DNA of 64,000 nt from Streptomyces sennicomposti (GCF_019890635.1 NZ_JAIOAB010000004.1:124001-188000), one strand, 5' to 3'; counted from the first letter of the stretch, positions 33,420 through 42,410 are shown. Translations and numbers: made by a program. The notes: a model not told the origin generated them from the letters alone.

Positions 33420-34976
33420 ATGGCGTCATCGGGGACCAATCCGCAGGGGCGGCCCGGCGCGGCCGCCTGGGAGCTGCTGCTGCCGGCCGTGTCGGCGCCG
33501 GCCCGTGCGCGGGGCCGTTCGCTGCAGGCCGCATTGCGCGAGGCGGTGCGCTCGGGGCGGCTCGCGCCGGGCACCCGGCTGCCCTCCAGCCGGGACCTCG
33601 CCGCCGACCTCCGGGTCTCGCGCGGGCTGATCACGGAGGCGTACGAGCAGCTCACGGCGGAGGGGTATCTGCGCAGCGGGCGCGGCGCGGGGACCTGGGT
33701 GGGCGGCGCGGTGCGGGCGGCCCGCACGCGCACGCGTGACCTCGCCCCCCGCTCCCCGGGCGCCCGTGCGGACTTCGTTCCCGGCACGCCCGATCTGTCG
33801 CTGTTCCCGCGCGCCGCGTGGGCGGGTGCGCACCGCGCGGTGCTGGCCGGCCTCCCGCACCAGGACCTCGGCTATCCCGACCCGCGCGGACTGCCCCGGC
33901 TGCGCACGGCCCTGGCCGAGCTGCTCGCCCGCCGCCGGGGCGCCGTGGTGGACCCCGAGCGCCTGGTCGTCGTCTCCGGCGTGGCGCAGGGCACCGCCCT
34001 GCTGGGCGCCGTGCTGCACGCGCGCGGGATACCCGCCGTCGGGGTCGAGGACCCGGGAAGCCCGCAGCACAGCGCCCTGTACGCCGCGGCGGGCGTCGGC
34101 ACCGTCGCGCTGCCGCTGGACGAGGAGGGCCCGGCCCTCGCCCCGCTGCGCCGGTCGGGCGTGCGGGTGGTGGTGACGACGCCGGCGCACCAGTTCCCCA
34201 CGGGGATCGCCTGCTCCGCGCGGCGCCGCGCCGAACTGCTGGACTGGGCGCGGTCGGTGGACGGCTTCGTCTTCGAGGACGACTACGACGGCGACTTCCG
34301 CTACGACCGGGCCCCGGTGGGCGCGCTGCAGGGCCTCGATCCGGAGCGCGTGGTCTACGCGGGCTCGGTCAGCAAGTCGCTGGCCCCGGGACTGCGGCTG
34401 GGCTGGCTGCTGGTGCCCGACGCTCTGGCCGACGAGATCGTGGCGCGCAAGCGGACCACGGACCTCGGTCATCCGACCGTCGACCAGGCGGCGTTCGCCC
34501 ACTTCGTGGAGCGCGGCGACTACGACCGGCAGCTGCGCCGCTGTCAGCGCGCCTACCGGGAGCGCCGGGACGCGCTCGTCGCCGCGCTGACCGGGCACTT
34601 CCCCGGTGTGCGGGTGTCCGGGATCGCCGCGGGCCTGCACCTGATCGCCGATCTGCCCGGCCGGTACGGCCCCGAGGAGCGGTTCCTCGCGCGCGTGACG
34701 GCGGCCGGCGTCGCGGTGCGCACGCTGACGGCGTACCGGCACGCGCGCGTGGACGACGGTGCGGGACTGGAGGGCGTCGTGGACTCGGAGGACGGCGGCG
34801 GGAGCGCCGGTCCGGACGAGGACCGGGACGCGGGCGGAGGCGGCGAGGACCGGGGCGCGGGCGGAGGCGACGAAGGCCGGGGCGGGGGCGTGCGGTTGGT
34901 CCTCGGGTACGCGCACGTGCCGCCCGCGCGGATCCGCGAAGAGGTGCGTCTGATGGCGGAGGCCGCCGCCGGGTGA
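33420..34976 (+). CDS. MocR-type regulator (GntR HTH with aminotransferase domain)
   Basis: 518 aa. The wHTH occupies about residues 35-100 (LPSSRDLAADLRVSRGLITE, AYEQLTAEGYLRSGRGAG). An aminotransferase-fold domain follows, with DLGYPDPRGLPRLRTALAE, EDDYDGDFRYDR and the PLP lysine in AGSVSKSLAPGLRLG. Members such as PdxR and GabR sense PLP or PLP-amine adducts. An unusual insert near residues 455-485 (DEDRDAGGGGEDRGAGGGDE) of Gly, Asp and Glu repeats breaks the domain close to its end. The divergent EamA transporter is the likely target. Confidence 0.92.
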   Translation: MASSGTNPQGRPGAAAWELLLPAVSAPARARGRSLQAALREAVRSGRLAPGTRLPSSRDLAADLRVSRGLITEAYEQLTAEGYLRSGRGAGTWVGGAVRAARTRTRDLAPRSPGARADFVPGTPDLSLFPRAAWAGAHRAVLAGLPHQDLGYPDPRGLPRLRTALAELLARRRGAVVDPERLVVVSGVAQGTALLGAVLHARGIPAVGVEDPGSPQHSALYAAAGVGTVALPLDEEGPALAPLRRSGVRVVVTTPAHQFPTGIACSARRRAELLDWARSVDGFVFEDDYDGDFRYDRAPVGALQGLDPERVVYAGSVSKSLAPGLRLGWLLVPDALADEIVARKRTTDLGHPTVDQAAFAHFVERGDYDRQLRRCQRAYRERRDALVAALTGHFPGVRVSGIAAGLHLIADLPGRYGPEERFLARVTAAGVAVRTLTAYRHARVDDGAGLEGVVDSEDGGGSAGPDEDRDAGGGGEDRGAGGGDEGRGGGVRLVLGYAHVPPARIREEVRLMAEAAAG

Positions 34977-35026
34977 CGGCGCTCGGGCGCGTGTCCGCCG
35001 GCCGACGCGGGCCGTGCCGGACAGTT

Positions 35027-35044
35027 GTTCACCCGCGGTTTCCG
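35027..35044 (+). promoter_or_regulatory. Weak PHO-box candidate before phoD
   Basis: GTTCACC is followed at the PhoP repeat spacing of 11 bases by GTTTCCG. The first unit matches the Streptomyces PhoP repeat perfectly; the second matches only four of seven. It lies about 70 bp upstream of the PhoD gene, the right place for phosphate control. Confidence 0.3.
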
Positions 35045-35113
35045 TGCCCGCCGTACCGCCCCAGTAGGTGTGGGCCCGAACACTGGCCGGATTCCGTTCC
35101 TGGAGGCGCAGTC

Positions 35114-36697
35114 ATGTCCCACCCCCACCTTCCGGGCCGCCGCAGCGTCCTGCGCGGTTCGCTGGCCGCGTCGGCGGCCCTCACCCTGCCCGGCGCACTC
35201 GGCGCGGCCCCGGCGCTCGCCCTGTCGGGCCGTCCCCGGGCGGACTGGGGCGTGCAGGCGGGCGACGTCACCTCGGACTCGGGTCTGGTGTGGGCGCGCG
35301 CCGACCGGCCGGCCCGGATGATCGTCGAGACCTCGGCCACCGAGTCGTTCCGCGACCCGCACCGGTGGCACGGCCCGCTGCTCGGCCCGGACACGGACTT
35401 CACGGGCACGGCCCGGCTACACGGCCTGCCGGCGGGCGAGCAGATCCACTACCGGGTGCTCCTGGCCGACCCGGACGACCCGCGCCGCACCGGCGAGCCG
35501 GTCCACGGCACCTTCCGGACGGCGCCCGCCCGCCGCCGCCAGGGCGTGCGGTTCGTGTGGTCCGGCGACCTGGCCGGGCAGGGCTGGGGCATCAACGAGT
35601 CCATCGGCGGCTACCGGATCTTCGACGCCATGGCGAAGCTGGACCCGGACTTCTTCCTGTGCAGCGGCGACAACATCTACGCCGACGGGCCGATCCAGGC
35701 CACGGCCGCGCTCCCGGACGGGAGCGTGTACCGCAGCGTCACCACCGAGGAGAAGTCGCACGTCGCCGTCTCCCTGGCCGACTTCCGGGGCAACTTCCGC
35801 TACAACCTGCTGGACGCGGCGCTGCGCCGGTTCAACGCGCAGGTGCCCGGCATCATCCAGTGGGACGACCACGAGGTCCGCAACAACTGGTACCCCGGTG
35901 AGGTCATCGGCGCCGGCACCCCCTATCCGGCTGGGACGCGCCTGGACGACCTGGCGCTGCGCGCCCGCCGGGCCTTCTCGGAGTACTTCCCGATCTCCAC
36001 CGTCAGCGGGCGGCCGGACGGGCGGATCTACCGCGTCCACCACCACGGCCCGCTGCTCGACGTGTTCGTGCTCGACATGCGCACGTACCGCAACGCCAAC
36101 TCGCCCGACGACCAGAGGACCGACCCGCAGGGCATCCTGGGGCGCGCGCAGCTGGAGTGGCTCAAGCGGGAACTGTCCCGGTCGCGGGCGGTGTGGAAGG
36201 TCATCGCCGCGGACATGCCGCTCGGCCTGGTCGTGCCCGACGGGGTCGAGGGGAAGGCGAACTTCGAGGCCGTCGCGCAGGGCGACCCGGGCGCGCCGCT
36301 CGGCCGCGAGCTGCAGATCGCCGAGCTGCTGCGGTTCGTCAAGCACCGGCGGATCACCGGCACGGTGTGGCTGACGGCCGACGTCCACCACACCTCGGCC
36401 CAGCACTACGACCCGGCGCGGGCGGCGTTCAAGGACTTCGCGCCGTTCTGGGAGTTCGTGTCCGGGCCGCTCAACGCGGGCGCGTTCCCGGCCAGCGCGC
36501 TGGACGGGACGTTCGGACCGGACCGGGTGTTCGTGAAGGCGCCGACGGCCTCGAACGTCTCGCCGGCCGAGGGCTACCAGTTCTTCGGCGAGGTCGACAT
36601 CGACGGCGACAGCGGGGAGTTGACGGTCCGTCTGCGCGAGCAGGACGGCACCGTCCTCTTCACACAGCGGCTGCAGCCGGGGCGGGTGGGGCAGTAA
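35114..36697 (+). CDS. phoD: Tat-exported alkaline phosphatase PhoD
   Basis: 527 aa. Residues 1-38 are a twin-arginine signal (GRRSVLRGSLAASAALTLPG). The PhoD N-terminal domain (about 45-140) with GVQAGDVTSDSGLVWARAD precedes the metallophosphatase core: LCSGDNIYADGP, WDDHEVRNNW, FVLDMRTYRNAN, and TADVHHTS near the C-terminus. The family hydrolyses phosphomono- and diesters with Fe/Ca. The ATG at 35114 follows GGAGG. Folded export by Tat fits a metal enzyme. Confidence 0.93.
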   Translation: MSHPHLPGRRSVLRGSLAASAALTLPGALGAAPALALSGRPRADWGVQAGDVTSDSGLVWARADRPARMIVETSATESFRDPHRWHGPLLGPDTDFTGTARLHGLPAGEQIHYRVLLADPDDPRRTGEPVHGTFRTAPARRRQGVRFVWSGDLAGQGWGINESIGGYRIFDAMAKLDPDFFLCSGDNIYADGPIQATAALPDGSVYRSVTTEEKSHVAVSLADFRGNFRYNLLDAALRRFNAQVPGIIQWDDHEVRNNWYPGEVIGAGTPYPAGTRLDDLALRARRAFSEYFPISTVSGRPDGRIYRVHHHGPLLDVFVLDMRTYRNANSPDDQRTDPQGILGRAQLEWLKRELSRSRAVWKVIAADMPLGLVVPDGVEGKANFEAVAQGDPGAPLGRELQIAELLRFVKHRRITGTVWLTADVHHTSAQHYDPARAAFKDFAPFWEFVSGPLNAGAFPASALDGTFGPDRVFVKAPTASNVSPAEGYQFFGEVDIDGDSGELTVRLREQDGTVLFTQRLQPGRVGQ

Positions 36698-37065
36698 CTC
36701 CCGATACCCTTCACCTGGGCCGCGCACCGGCGTCATCCCCCGGTGCGCGGCACCGCCCCGGGCTGCCGACTCCCCCGGAAGACCGCCGCAACCTGGAGCC
36801 GCATCGGTCGGCCATGCACCCCGATCGGCGTGGACTCGTGGCCGTACGGCTGCCGCCCGCCCCGTCCGGCCTCGCCGTGGACGATGAGCGGGGATCGGCC
36901 CTCGTGCTGCCGGCGCCGCCAGGCGCCGGTCGTCAGCCGCCGGACACCGGTCACCAGCCGTCAGCCGCCGAGCAAAAGAAGCACAAAGAGGGGCAAATCA
37001 ATGCTTTACCAGTAAGTCACAGGACGTTCGCGACCGCGCAACACCGTTCCTTCACAGTGGTCCGT
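36698..37065. other. Gap upstream of the ACT-GNAT gene
   Basis: 368 bp with no credible gene. The 5' part is GC-rich with imperfect CAGCCGCCGGACACC repeats (36933-36970). The 3' part, 36968-37065, is AT-richer and holds a four-codon mini-ORF (ATG CTT TAC CAG TAA, 37001-37015) with GAGGGG nine bases upstream. This could be a leader peptide or coincidence. Confidence 0.35.
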
Positions 37066-38514
37066 ATGACTGGAGAACTGTCTGATGTGACGCGGACGAA
37101 GCACGGCCGGCCGGTGCACCACTGGCGGCGGGACGTGGTCGAACTCGCCGCGCTGTTCACGGCGGTGGCCGTCGCCGACGGCGTGGCGAACCTGATCGGC
37201 CACGGGCCCGACGGACCGGCGCTGCTGCTGATCTCGGCGCTGGCGCTGATCGGGACGGCGGCGTTCCACACCTGGTGGGCACGACGCCACGGGCACGCTC
37301 CCCCGGCGCACGATACCGGCGCCCGGCCGCTCCCCGCCGCACGGCGGCCGGCCGGGCAGTCCGCGCCCGCCCCGGAGGCGGACGACGGGATGACGCCGAG
37401 CACCCTGTGGCGGCTGCGGACGACGGTGAAGGACGAGCCGGGCTCGCTGGCCGTGCTCTGCGCGGCGCTGGCCACCCGGCACGTGGACATCCTCAGCCTG
37501 CAGACGCATCCGCTCGCCGACGGCACGGTGGACGAGTTCCTGCTGCGCGCGCCCGGCCGGGTCGAGGCGCCGGAGATCACCGGGGCGGTCGCGTCGGCCG
37601 GCGGCGCCGACACCTGGATCGAGCGGGCCGACGCGCACGATCTGGTGGACGCCCCGACCCGGGTCCTGGGCCTGGCCACGCGCACCGCGCTGGACGCGGC
37701 GGAACTTCCGCTGGCTCTGCGGCAGTTGCTGGGCCGGTGCACCATCCGTTCGCTGCCCGCCCGCTCGGCGGGCGGCGGCCGGGGCCCCGAGGAGGTGCCG
37801 GCCGAGGGGGTGCTGGAGGACACGGTGCTGCGGCTGCGCGCGCCGGAGGGCGGAGTGATCACCGTCGAGCGGCCGTATCTGCCCTTCACGCCCACCGAGT
37901 TCGCCCGGGCCCGCGCGTTGGTGGAGCTGGACACGCTGCTCGGACCGCGCATCCCGGCGGGCCGGGACGTGCTGACCCTGCCCGAGGGCAACGCGATCAC
38001 CGTGCGCCGGGCCGACGCGACCGACCTCCCCGAGGCGCGCCGGATGCACGAGCGGTGCTCGGCGCGGACGCTGAGCCGGCGCTATCACGGGCCGGTCGGG
38101 GACGCGGACCGGTATCTGAACCACCTGCTCAGCCCGCGTTTCGGGCGGACCCTCGCCGCGCAGACCGCGTCGGGGCGGATCGTCGGCCTCGGCCATCTGC
38201 TGTGGGACGGCGACGAGACGGAGGTCGCGCTGCTGGTCGAGGACGAGTGGCAGCGGCGCGGCATCGGCGCCGAACTGCTCGGCCGTCTGGTGGCGATGGC
38301 CGCCGAGGCGGGCTGCGCGAGCGTGTACGCGGTGACGCAGGCGTCCAACACCGGCATGGTCACCGCGATGCGCGGCCTCGGCCTCCCCCTCGACTACCAG
38401 ATCGAGGAGGGCACCCTGGTGATCACCGCCCGCCTGCACAAGTCCCCGGTCCCCGCCCGGCTGCCCCACGAGGGCGTCAGCCGGGAGTACGACGACTCCC
38501 GCCTCGCCGACTGA
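37066..38514 (+). CDS. Membrane-anchored ACT-GNAT protein
   Basis: 482 aa. Two hydrophobic segments lie near the N-terminus (about 25-45 VVELAALFTAVAVADGV and 50-72 ALLLISALALIGTAAF). A Pro/Ala linker follows, then an ACT domain (TTVKDEPGSLAVLCAALATR, about 118-185). The GNAT domain lies near residues 305-465 (ITVRRADATDLPEARRMHER, then VEDEWQRRGIGAELLGRL). ACT domains bind amino acids, so an acetyltransferase switched by an amino acid at the membrane is plausible. The ATG at 37066 is preferred; GTG at 37057 is also in frame. Confidence 0.85.
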   Translation: MTGELSDVTRTKHGRPVHHWRRDVVELAALFTAVAVADGVANLIGHGPDGPALLLISALALIGTAAFHTWWARRHGHAPPAHDTGARPLPAARRPAGQSAPAPEADDGMTPSTLWRLRTTVKDEPGSLAVLCAALATRHVDILSLQTHPLADGTVDEFLLRAPGRVEAPEITGAVASAGGADTWIERADAHDLVDAPTRVLGLATRTALDAAELPLALRQLLGRCTIRSLPARSAGGGRGPEEVPAEGVLEDTVLRLRAPEGGVITVERPYLPFTPTEFARARALVELDTLLGPRIPAGRDVLTLPEGNAITVRRADATDLPEARRMHERCSARTLSRRYHGPVGDADRYLNHLLSPRFGRTLAAQTASGRIVGLGHLLWDGDETEVALLVEDEWQRRGIGAELLGRLVAMAAEAGCASVYAVTQASNTGMVTAMRGLGLPLDYQIEEGTLVITARLHKSPVPARLPHEGVSREYDDSRLAD

Positions 38515-38580
38515 CCCCGGGCCCGACCCGCCGGCTCGCTCCCGGCCGCGCCGGGACTCCCGCGCGAAGTCCGTCCCCCG

Positions 38581-38625
38581 AACCGGGCAGGCGCGAACCG
38601 GGCAGGCGCGTGAACCGGGCAGGCG
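38581..38625. repeat. Three copies of AACCGGGCAGGCG
   Basis: The 13-mer AACCGGGCAGGCG occurs at 38581, 38596 and 38613. The last copy forms the outer 5' arm of the terminator at 38615-38669; the other two could pair with the same 3' arm. Confidence 0.8.
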
Positions 38626-38669
38626 GCCGAGCCCTCCCCCGGGACCAAGGGCTCGGGTCGCCTGCCCGG
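38615..38669. terminator. Bidirectional terminator between ACT-GNAT and gamma-lyase genes
   Basis: An outer 11-bp stem CCGGGCAGGCG/CGCCTGCCCGG and an inner 7-bp stem CGAGCCC/GGGCTCG, separated by a small bulge, with a 14-base loop. It sits between two convergent genes. Repeated upstream copies of the outer arm allow alternative pairings. Confidence 0.88.
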
Positions 38670-38681
38670 CGTTCGTTCCGT

Positions 38682-39905
38682 TCAGTTCAGCGCCTCGTGC
38701 AGGCCCTTCACGTCCGGGGTCTCGGTGCGGCCGCGGCCCAGGGCCCGGTCCAGGTCGGACCAGAGGTCGTCCACGTCCTCCAGACCCACCGACATCCGCA
38801 GCAGCCGGTCGCTGACGCCGGCGCCCCGCCGGTCCTCCGCGTCCACGATGCGGTGGCTGATGGAGGCCGGGTGCTGGATCAGCGTGTCCACGCTGCCGAG
38901 GCTCACCGCGGGCGTGATCAGGCGGACCGCGCCGATGACGGCGTGCGGGTCGCCGTGCACCTCGAAGGCGACCATCGCGCCGCCGATCCGCGGGTAGTGC
39001 ACGCGGGCGACGCGCGGGTCGGCCGCGAGCCGGGCGGCCAGTTCGGCGGCGGTGGCGGAGGCGGCCCGCACCCGTACCGGCAGGGTGGACAGCCCGCGCA
39101 GCAGCAGATAGCCGGCGAGCGGGTGCAGCACCCCGCCGGTGGCGAACCGCACCTGCCGCAGCCGCCCGGCGAGTTCCTCGTCGCAGGCCACCACGCCGGC
39201 CATCACGTCGCCGTGCCCGCCGAGGTACTTGGTGGCGCTGTGCAGCACCAGCCGGGCGCCCTGCTCGGCGGGCCGCTGGAGCACGGGCGTGGCGAAGGTG
39301 TTGTCGGCGAGCAGCGGGACCGAGCCGCAGGCGTGCGCGACGGCCCGCAGATCCACCTCGGCGAGCGTGGGGTTGGCCGGGGTCTCCACCATGACCAGCC
39401 CGGTGTCCGGGCGCAGCGCGTCGGCGATCCCGGCCGGGTCGGTCCACGTCACCTCGCTGCCGAGCAGTCCGGCGGTCAGCAGGTGGTCGCTGCAGCCGTA
39501 CAGCGGGCGGACGGCGACGACGTGCCGCAGGCCGAGGGCGGAGCGCACGAGGAGGACCGCGCTGAGCGCGGCCATGCCGCTGGCGAAGGCGACCGCGGAC
39601 TCGGTGCCCTCCAGCCGGGCCAGCGCGGTCTCGAACCGGGCGACGGTCGGGTTGCCGAGCCGTCCGTAGACCGGCGGTCCGTCCAGTTCGGCGCCGTCGG
39701 CGGCGAAGGCGTCGATGCGGGCGGCCTCGGCCCGGCTGTCGTAGGAGGGGTAGGTGGTGGACAGGTCGATCGGCGGGGCGTGCAGTCCCTGCCGGGCGAG
39801 GTCCTCCCGGCCGGCGTGCACGGCCTCGGTGGCCAGTGCTCGGCAAGGGGCGGTGCGTACGTCCTCGTACGCGGACGTGCTCGCTGGGTCCAAGGGCGTG
39901 TCCAT
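38682..39905 (-). CDS. Methionine gamma-lyase / trans-sulfuration PLP enzyme
   Basis: 407 aa Cys/Met-metabolism PLP enzyme. Visible are VYGRLGNPTVARFETALARL, SGMAALSAV, METPANPT-like VETPANPTL, ADNTFATPVLQ and the PLP lysine Lys226 in HSATKYLGGHGD. Cys138 in PLYGCSDHL sits where methionine gamma-lyases have their specific Cys, whereas cystathionine gamma-synthases have Gly. This favours degradation of Met (or Hcy) to methanethiol over synthesis, but is not proof. Divergent from an Lrp/AsnC gene 59 bp away, its likely regulator. Confidence 0.88.
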   Translation of the reverse strand: MDTPLDPASTSAYEDVRTAPCRALATEAVHAGREDLARQGLHAPPIDLSTTYPSYDSRAEAARIDAFAADGAELDGPPVYGRLGNPTVARFETALARLEGTESAVAFASGMAALSAVLLVRSALGLRHVVAVRPLYGCSDHLLTAGLLGSEVTWTDPAGIADALRPDTGLVMVETPANPTLAEVDLRAVAHACGSVPLLADNTFATPVLQRPAEQGARLVLHSATKYLGGHGDVMAGVVACDEELAGRLRQVRFATGGVLHPLAGYLLLRGLSTLPVRVRAASATAAELAARLAADPRVARVHYPRIGGAMVAFEVHGDPHAVIGAVRLITPAVSLGSVDTLIQHPASISHRIVDAEDRRGAGVSDRLLRMSVGLEDVDDLWSDLDRALGRGRTETPDVKGLHEALN

Positions 39906-39964
39906 GCCCGAAGGGTGAACAGCGGGCGGGGTGGCCGACGAGAACTCCGTGCTACGTTCGGCAC
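39906..39964. promoter_or_regulatory. Gamma-lyase / Lrp divergent promoter
   Basis: 59 bp must hold both promoters. GCTACGTTCGGCAC just before the Lrp start contains a TACGTT -10 candidate, consistent with a leaderless or short-leader Lrp message. No long palindrome is seen. Confidence 0.35.
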
Positions 39965-40504
39965 ATGGCCGAATCCGTCGTACTGGACCCGGTGGATCTC
40001 CATCTGCTGCGGCTGCTGCAGAACGACGCCCGGACCACCTACCGCGATCTCGCCGCGCTGGTCGGGGTGGCTCCGTCGACGTGTCTGGACCGGGTCAACC
40101 GGCTGCGCCGCTCGGGGGTGATCCTCGGCCATCAGCTGCGGCTCGACCCGGCCCGGCTCGGCCGGGGTCTGGAGGCGCTGCTGTCGGTGCAGGTGCGGCC
40201 GCACCGGCGGGAGCTGGTGGGGCCGTTCGTGGAGCGGATCAGGGCGCTGCCGGAGTCGCGGACCGTGTTCCATCTGACCGGTCCGGACGACTATCTCGTC
40301 CATGTGGCCGTCGCCGACATGGCCGACCTGCAACGACTGGTGCTGGACGAGTTCACGTCCCGGCGCGAGGTGGCGCGGGTGGAGACCCGGCTGATCTTCC
40401 AGCAGTGGGACTGCGGTCCGCTGCTGCCGCCCGGCGCGGAGCAGGACACGCTGTCGGCGAAATGGGACCGCATATCGGACGGAACGCCGCCCGCGGTCCG
40501 GTAA
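39965..40504 (+). CDS. Lrp/AsnC-family regulator
   Basis: 179 aa. The HTH lies near residues 10-60 (LDPVDLHLLRLLQNDARTTY, VGVAPSTCLDRVNRLRRSGV) and the RAM ligand domain near 70-145 (ALLSVQVRPHRRELV, VFHLTGPDDYLVHVAV). Lrp proteins next to a methionine gamma-lyase gene typically induce it in the presence of the amino acid. The last 20 residues are an added polar tail. Confidence 0.94.
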   Translation: MAESVVLDPVDLHLLRLLQNDARTTYRDLAALVGVAPSTCLDRVNRLRRSGVILGHQLRLDPARLGRGLEALLSVQVRPHRRELVGPFVERIRALPESRTVFHLTGPDDYLVHVAVADMADLQRLVLDEFTSRREVARVETRLIFQQWDCGPLLPPGAEQDTLSAKWDRISDGTPPAVR

Positions 40505-40546
40505 CCGGGCTGACGCGGACGGTGTGGTCGTACGAGGATGGGCGGC

Positions 40547-42235
40547 ATGTCTCAGACCAAGAGCCCGCTGCCCCGTCAGGTCGCCGACGCCTACGTCGAC
40601 GAACTCATCGCCCTCGACCCGCTCACCGGTACGTACCTCGGCGTGAAGGAGTGTTCCAGCAGGCTGCCCGACACCTCGCCCGCCGGTCAGGAGGCGCTGG
40701 CGGAGCTGGCGCGCACCACGCTGGCCCGGCTGGCGGAGGCCGAGAGCCGGCCCGGCGCGGACAGCGACATCGAGCGGCGGTGCGCCCGGCTGCTGCGCGA
40801 GCGCCTGACCGCCGAACTCGCCGTGCACGAGGCCGACGAGGCGCTGCGGGCGGTGAGCAACATCCACAGCCCGGTGCACTCGGTGCGCGAGGCGTTCACG
40901 ATCACCCCCACCGACACGGACGAGGACTGGGCGGCGGTCGCCGAGCGGCTGCGCGCCGTGCCGGAGGCGCTGCGCGGCTACCGCGCGTCGCTGGCGCTCG
41001 GCCTGGAGCGCAAGCTGTACGCGGGCCCGCGGCCGACGGCCACCTTCGTCGAGCAGCTCACCGAGTGGTCGGACACCGGCCAGGGGCGCGGCTGGTTCGA
41101 GGACTTCGCCGCCGACGGCCCTAAGTCGCTGCGCGGGGAGCTGGACGAGGCGGGCCGGGCGGCGACCGCGGCCGTCGTGGAGCTGCGCGACTGGATGCGC
41201 GACGTGTACGCGCCGGCGGTCGAGGGCTCGCCGGACACGGTCGGCCGTGAGCGCTACGCCCGCTTCTCCCGCTACTACAACGGCACCGACCTGGACCTGG
41301 ACGAGGCGTACGCGTACGGCTGGTCGGAGTTCCACCGGCTGCTCGGCGAGATGAAGAAGGAGGCCGAGAAGGTCCTGCCGGGCGCCGAGACCCCGTGGGT
41401 GGCCCTCGCCCACCTCGACGAGCACGGCGCCCACATCGAGGGCGTGGACGAGGTCCGCACCTGGCTCCAGGCTCTGATGGACGAGGCGATCGACGCGCTG
41501 GACGGCACCCACTTCGAACTCGCCGAGCGGGTGCGGAAGGTGGAGTCCTGCATCGCGCCGCCCGGCGGCGCCGCCGCCCCGTACTACACGGCGCCGTCCG
41601 CCGACTTCTCCCGGCCGGGCCGCACCTGGCTGCCCACCATGGGGCAGACCCGGTTCCCGGTGTACGACCTGGTCTCGACCTGGTACCACGAGGGCGTCCC
41701 CGGCCACCACCTCCAGCTGGCGCAGTGGGCGCACGTGGCGGAGGACCTGTCGCGCTACCAGGCGACGGTGGGCATCGTCAGCGCCAACGCCGAGGGCTGG
41801 GCGCTGTACGCGGAGCGTCTGATGGACGAGCTGGGCTTCCTCACCGACCCGGAGCGGCGGCTCGGCTACCTGGACGCGCAGATGATGCGCGCGGTCCGCG
41901 TCATCATCGACATCGGCATGCACCTGGAGCTGGAGATCCCGGCGGACTCGCCGTTCCACCCGGGTGAGCGCTGGACGCCGGAGCTGGCGCTGGAGTTCTT
42001 CGGCGCGCACAGCAGCCGTCCGCGGGACTTCGTGGCGAGCGAGCTGATCCGCTATCTGTCCATGCCCGGCCAGGCGATCGGCTACAAGCTCGGCGAGCGG
42101 GCCTGGCTGCTGGGCCGGGAGAACGCCCGCAAGCGGCACGGCGACGCGTTCGACGCCAAGGCCTGGCACATGGCGGCCCTGTCGCAGGGCTCGCTGGGCC
42201 TGGACGACCTGGTGGACGAGCTGTCGCAGCTGTGA
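40547..42235 (+). CDS. DUF885 metallopeptidase-like protein
   Basis: 562 aa. DUF885 proteins resemble M32/M3-like zinc peptidases. The metal site is HEGVPGHHLQ (about residue 385), an HExxxHH form, with the Glu of NAEGWALYAERLMDELG further on. No signal peptide, so it is cytoplasmic. The ATG at 40547 is favoured over 40538, since GAGG is nine bases from it and overlaps the earlier codon. Function is unproven in the family beyond a likely dipeptidase/oligopeptidase role. A strong terminator follows directly. Confidence 0.88.
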   Translation: MSQTKSPLPRQVADAYVDELIALDPLTGTYLGVKECSSRLPDTSPAGQEALAELARTTLARLAEAESRPGADSDIERRCARLLRERLTAELAVHEADEALRAVSNIHSPVHSVREAFTITPTDTDEDWAAVAERLRAVPEALRGYRASLALGLERKLYAGPRPTATFVEQLTEWSDTGQGRGWFEDFAADGPKSLRGELDEAGRAATAAVVELRDWMRDVYAPAVEGSPDTVGRERYARFSRYYNGTDLDLDEAYAYGWSEFHRLLGEMKKEAEKVLPGAETPWVALAHLDEHGAHIEGVDEVRTWLQALMDEAIDALDGTHFELAERVRKVESCIAPPGGAAAPYYTAPSADFSRPGRTWLPTMGQTRFPVYDLVSTWYHEGVPGHHLQLAQWAHVAEDLSRYQATVGIVSANAEGWALYAERLMDELGFLTDPERRLGYLDAQMMRAVRVIIDIGMHLELEIPADSPFHPGERWTPELALEFFGAHSSRPRDFVASELIRYLSMPGQAIGYKLGERAWLLGRENARKRHGDAFDAKAWHMAALSQGSLGLDDLVDELSQL

Positions 42236-42241
42236 CCCCGG

Positions 42242-42278
42242 CGGGAGGGTGCGGCCGGATTCCGGCCGCACCCTCCCG
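42242..42278 (+). terminator. Terminator of the DUF885 gene
   Basis: A perfect 17-bp stem (left arm 42242-42258, right arm 42262-42278) with the three-base loop ATT, six bases after the stop codon. No U-tract, as usual in Streptomyces. Confidence 0.93.
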
Positions 42279-42312
42279 GCGCGGCGGCGCGGGCCGCCGG
42301 GCCCCCGGTCGC

Positions 42313-42408
42313 CGGATTCCCGCGTTCCCGGACCCCCGGACCCTCGGATTCCCGGACCCCGGATTCCCGGACCCCGGGTTCCCGGACCCCCGGATTTCCC
42401 GGTTCCCT
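42313..42408. repeat. 15-bp GGATTCCCGGACCCC repeat cluster
   Basis: About five imperfect copies of GGATTCCCGGACCCC, two of them perfect and adjacent (starting near 42346 and 42361). They lie between the terminator and the rhodanese gene end; no gene is encoded. Confidence 0.85.
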
Positions 42409-42410
42409 GG

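Noticed and set aside
36743..37015. 90-aa ORF upstream of the ACT-GNAT gene
   Set aside because: Arg/Pro-rich composition and no ribosome site; overlaps repeats.
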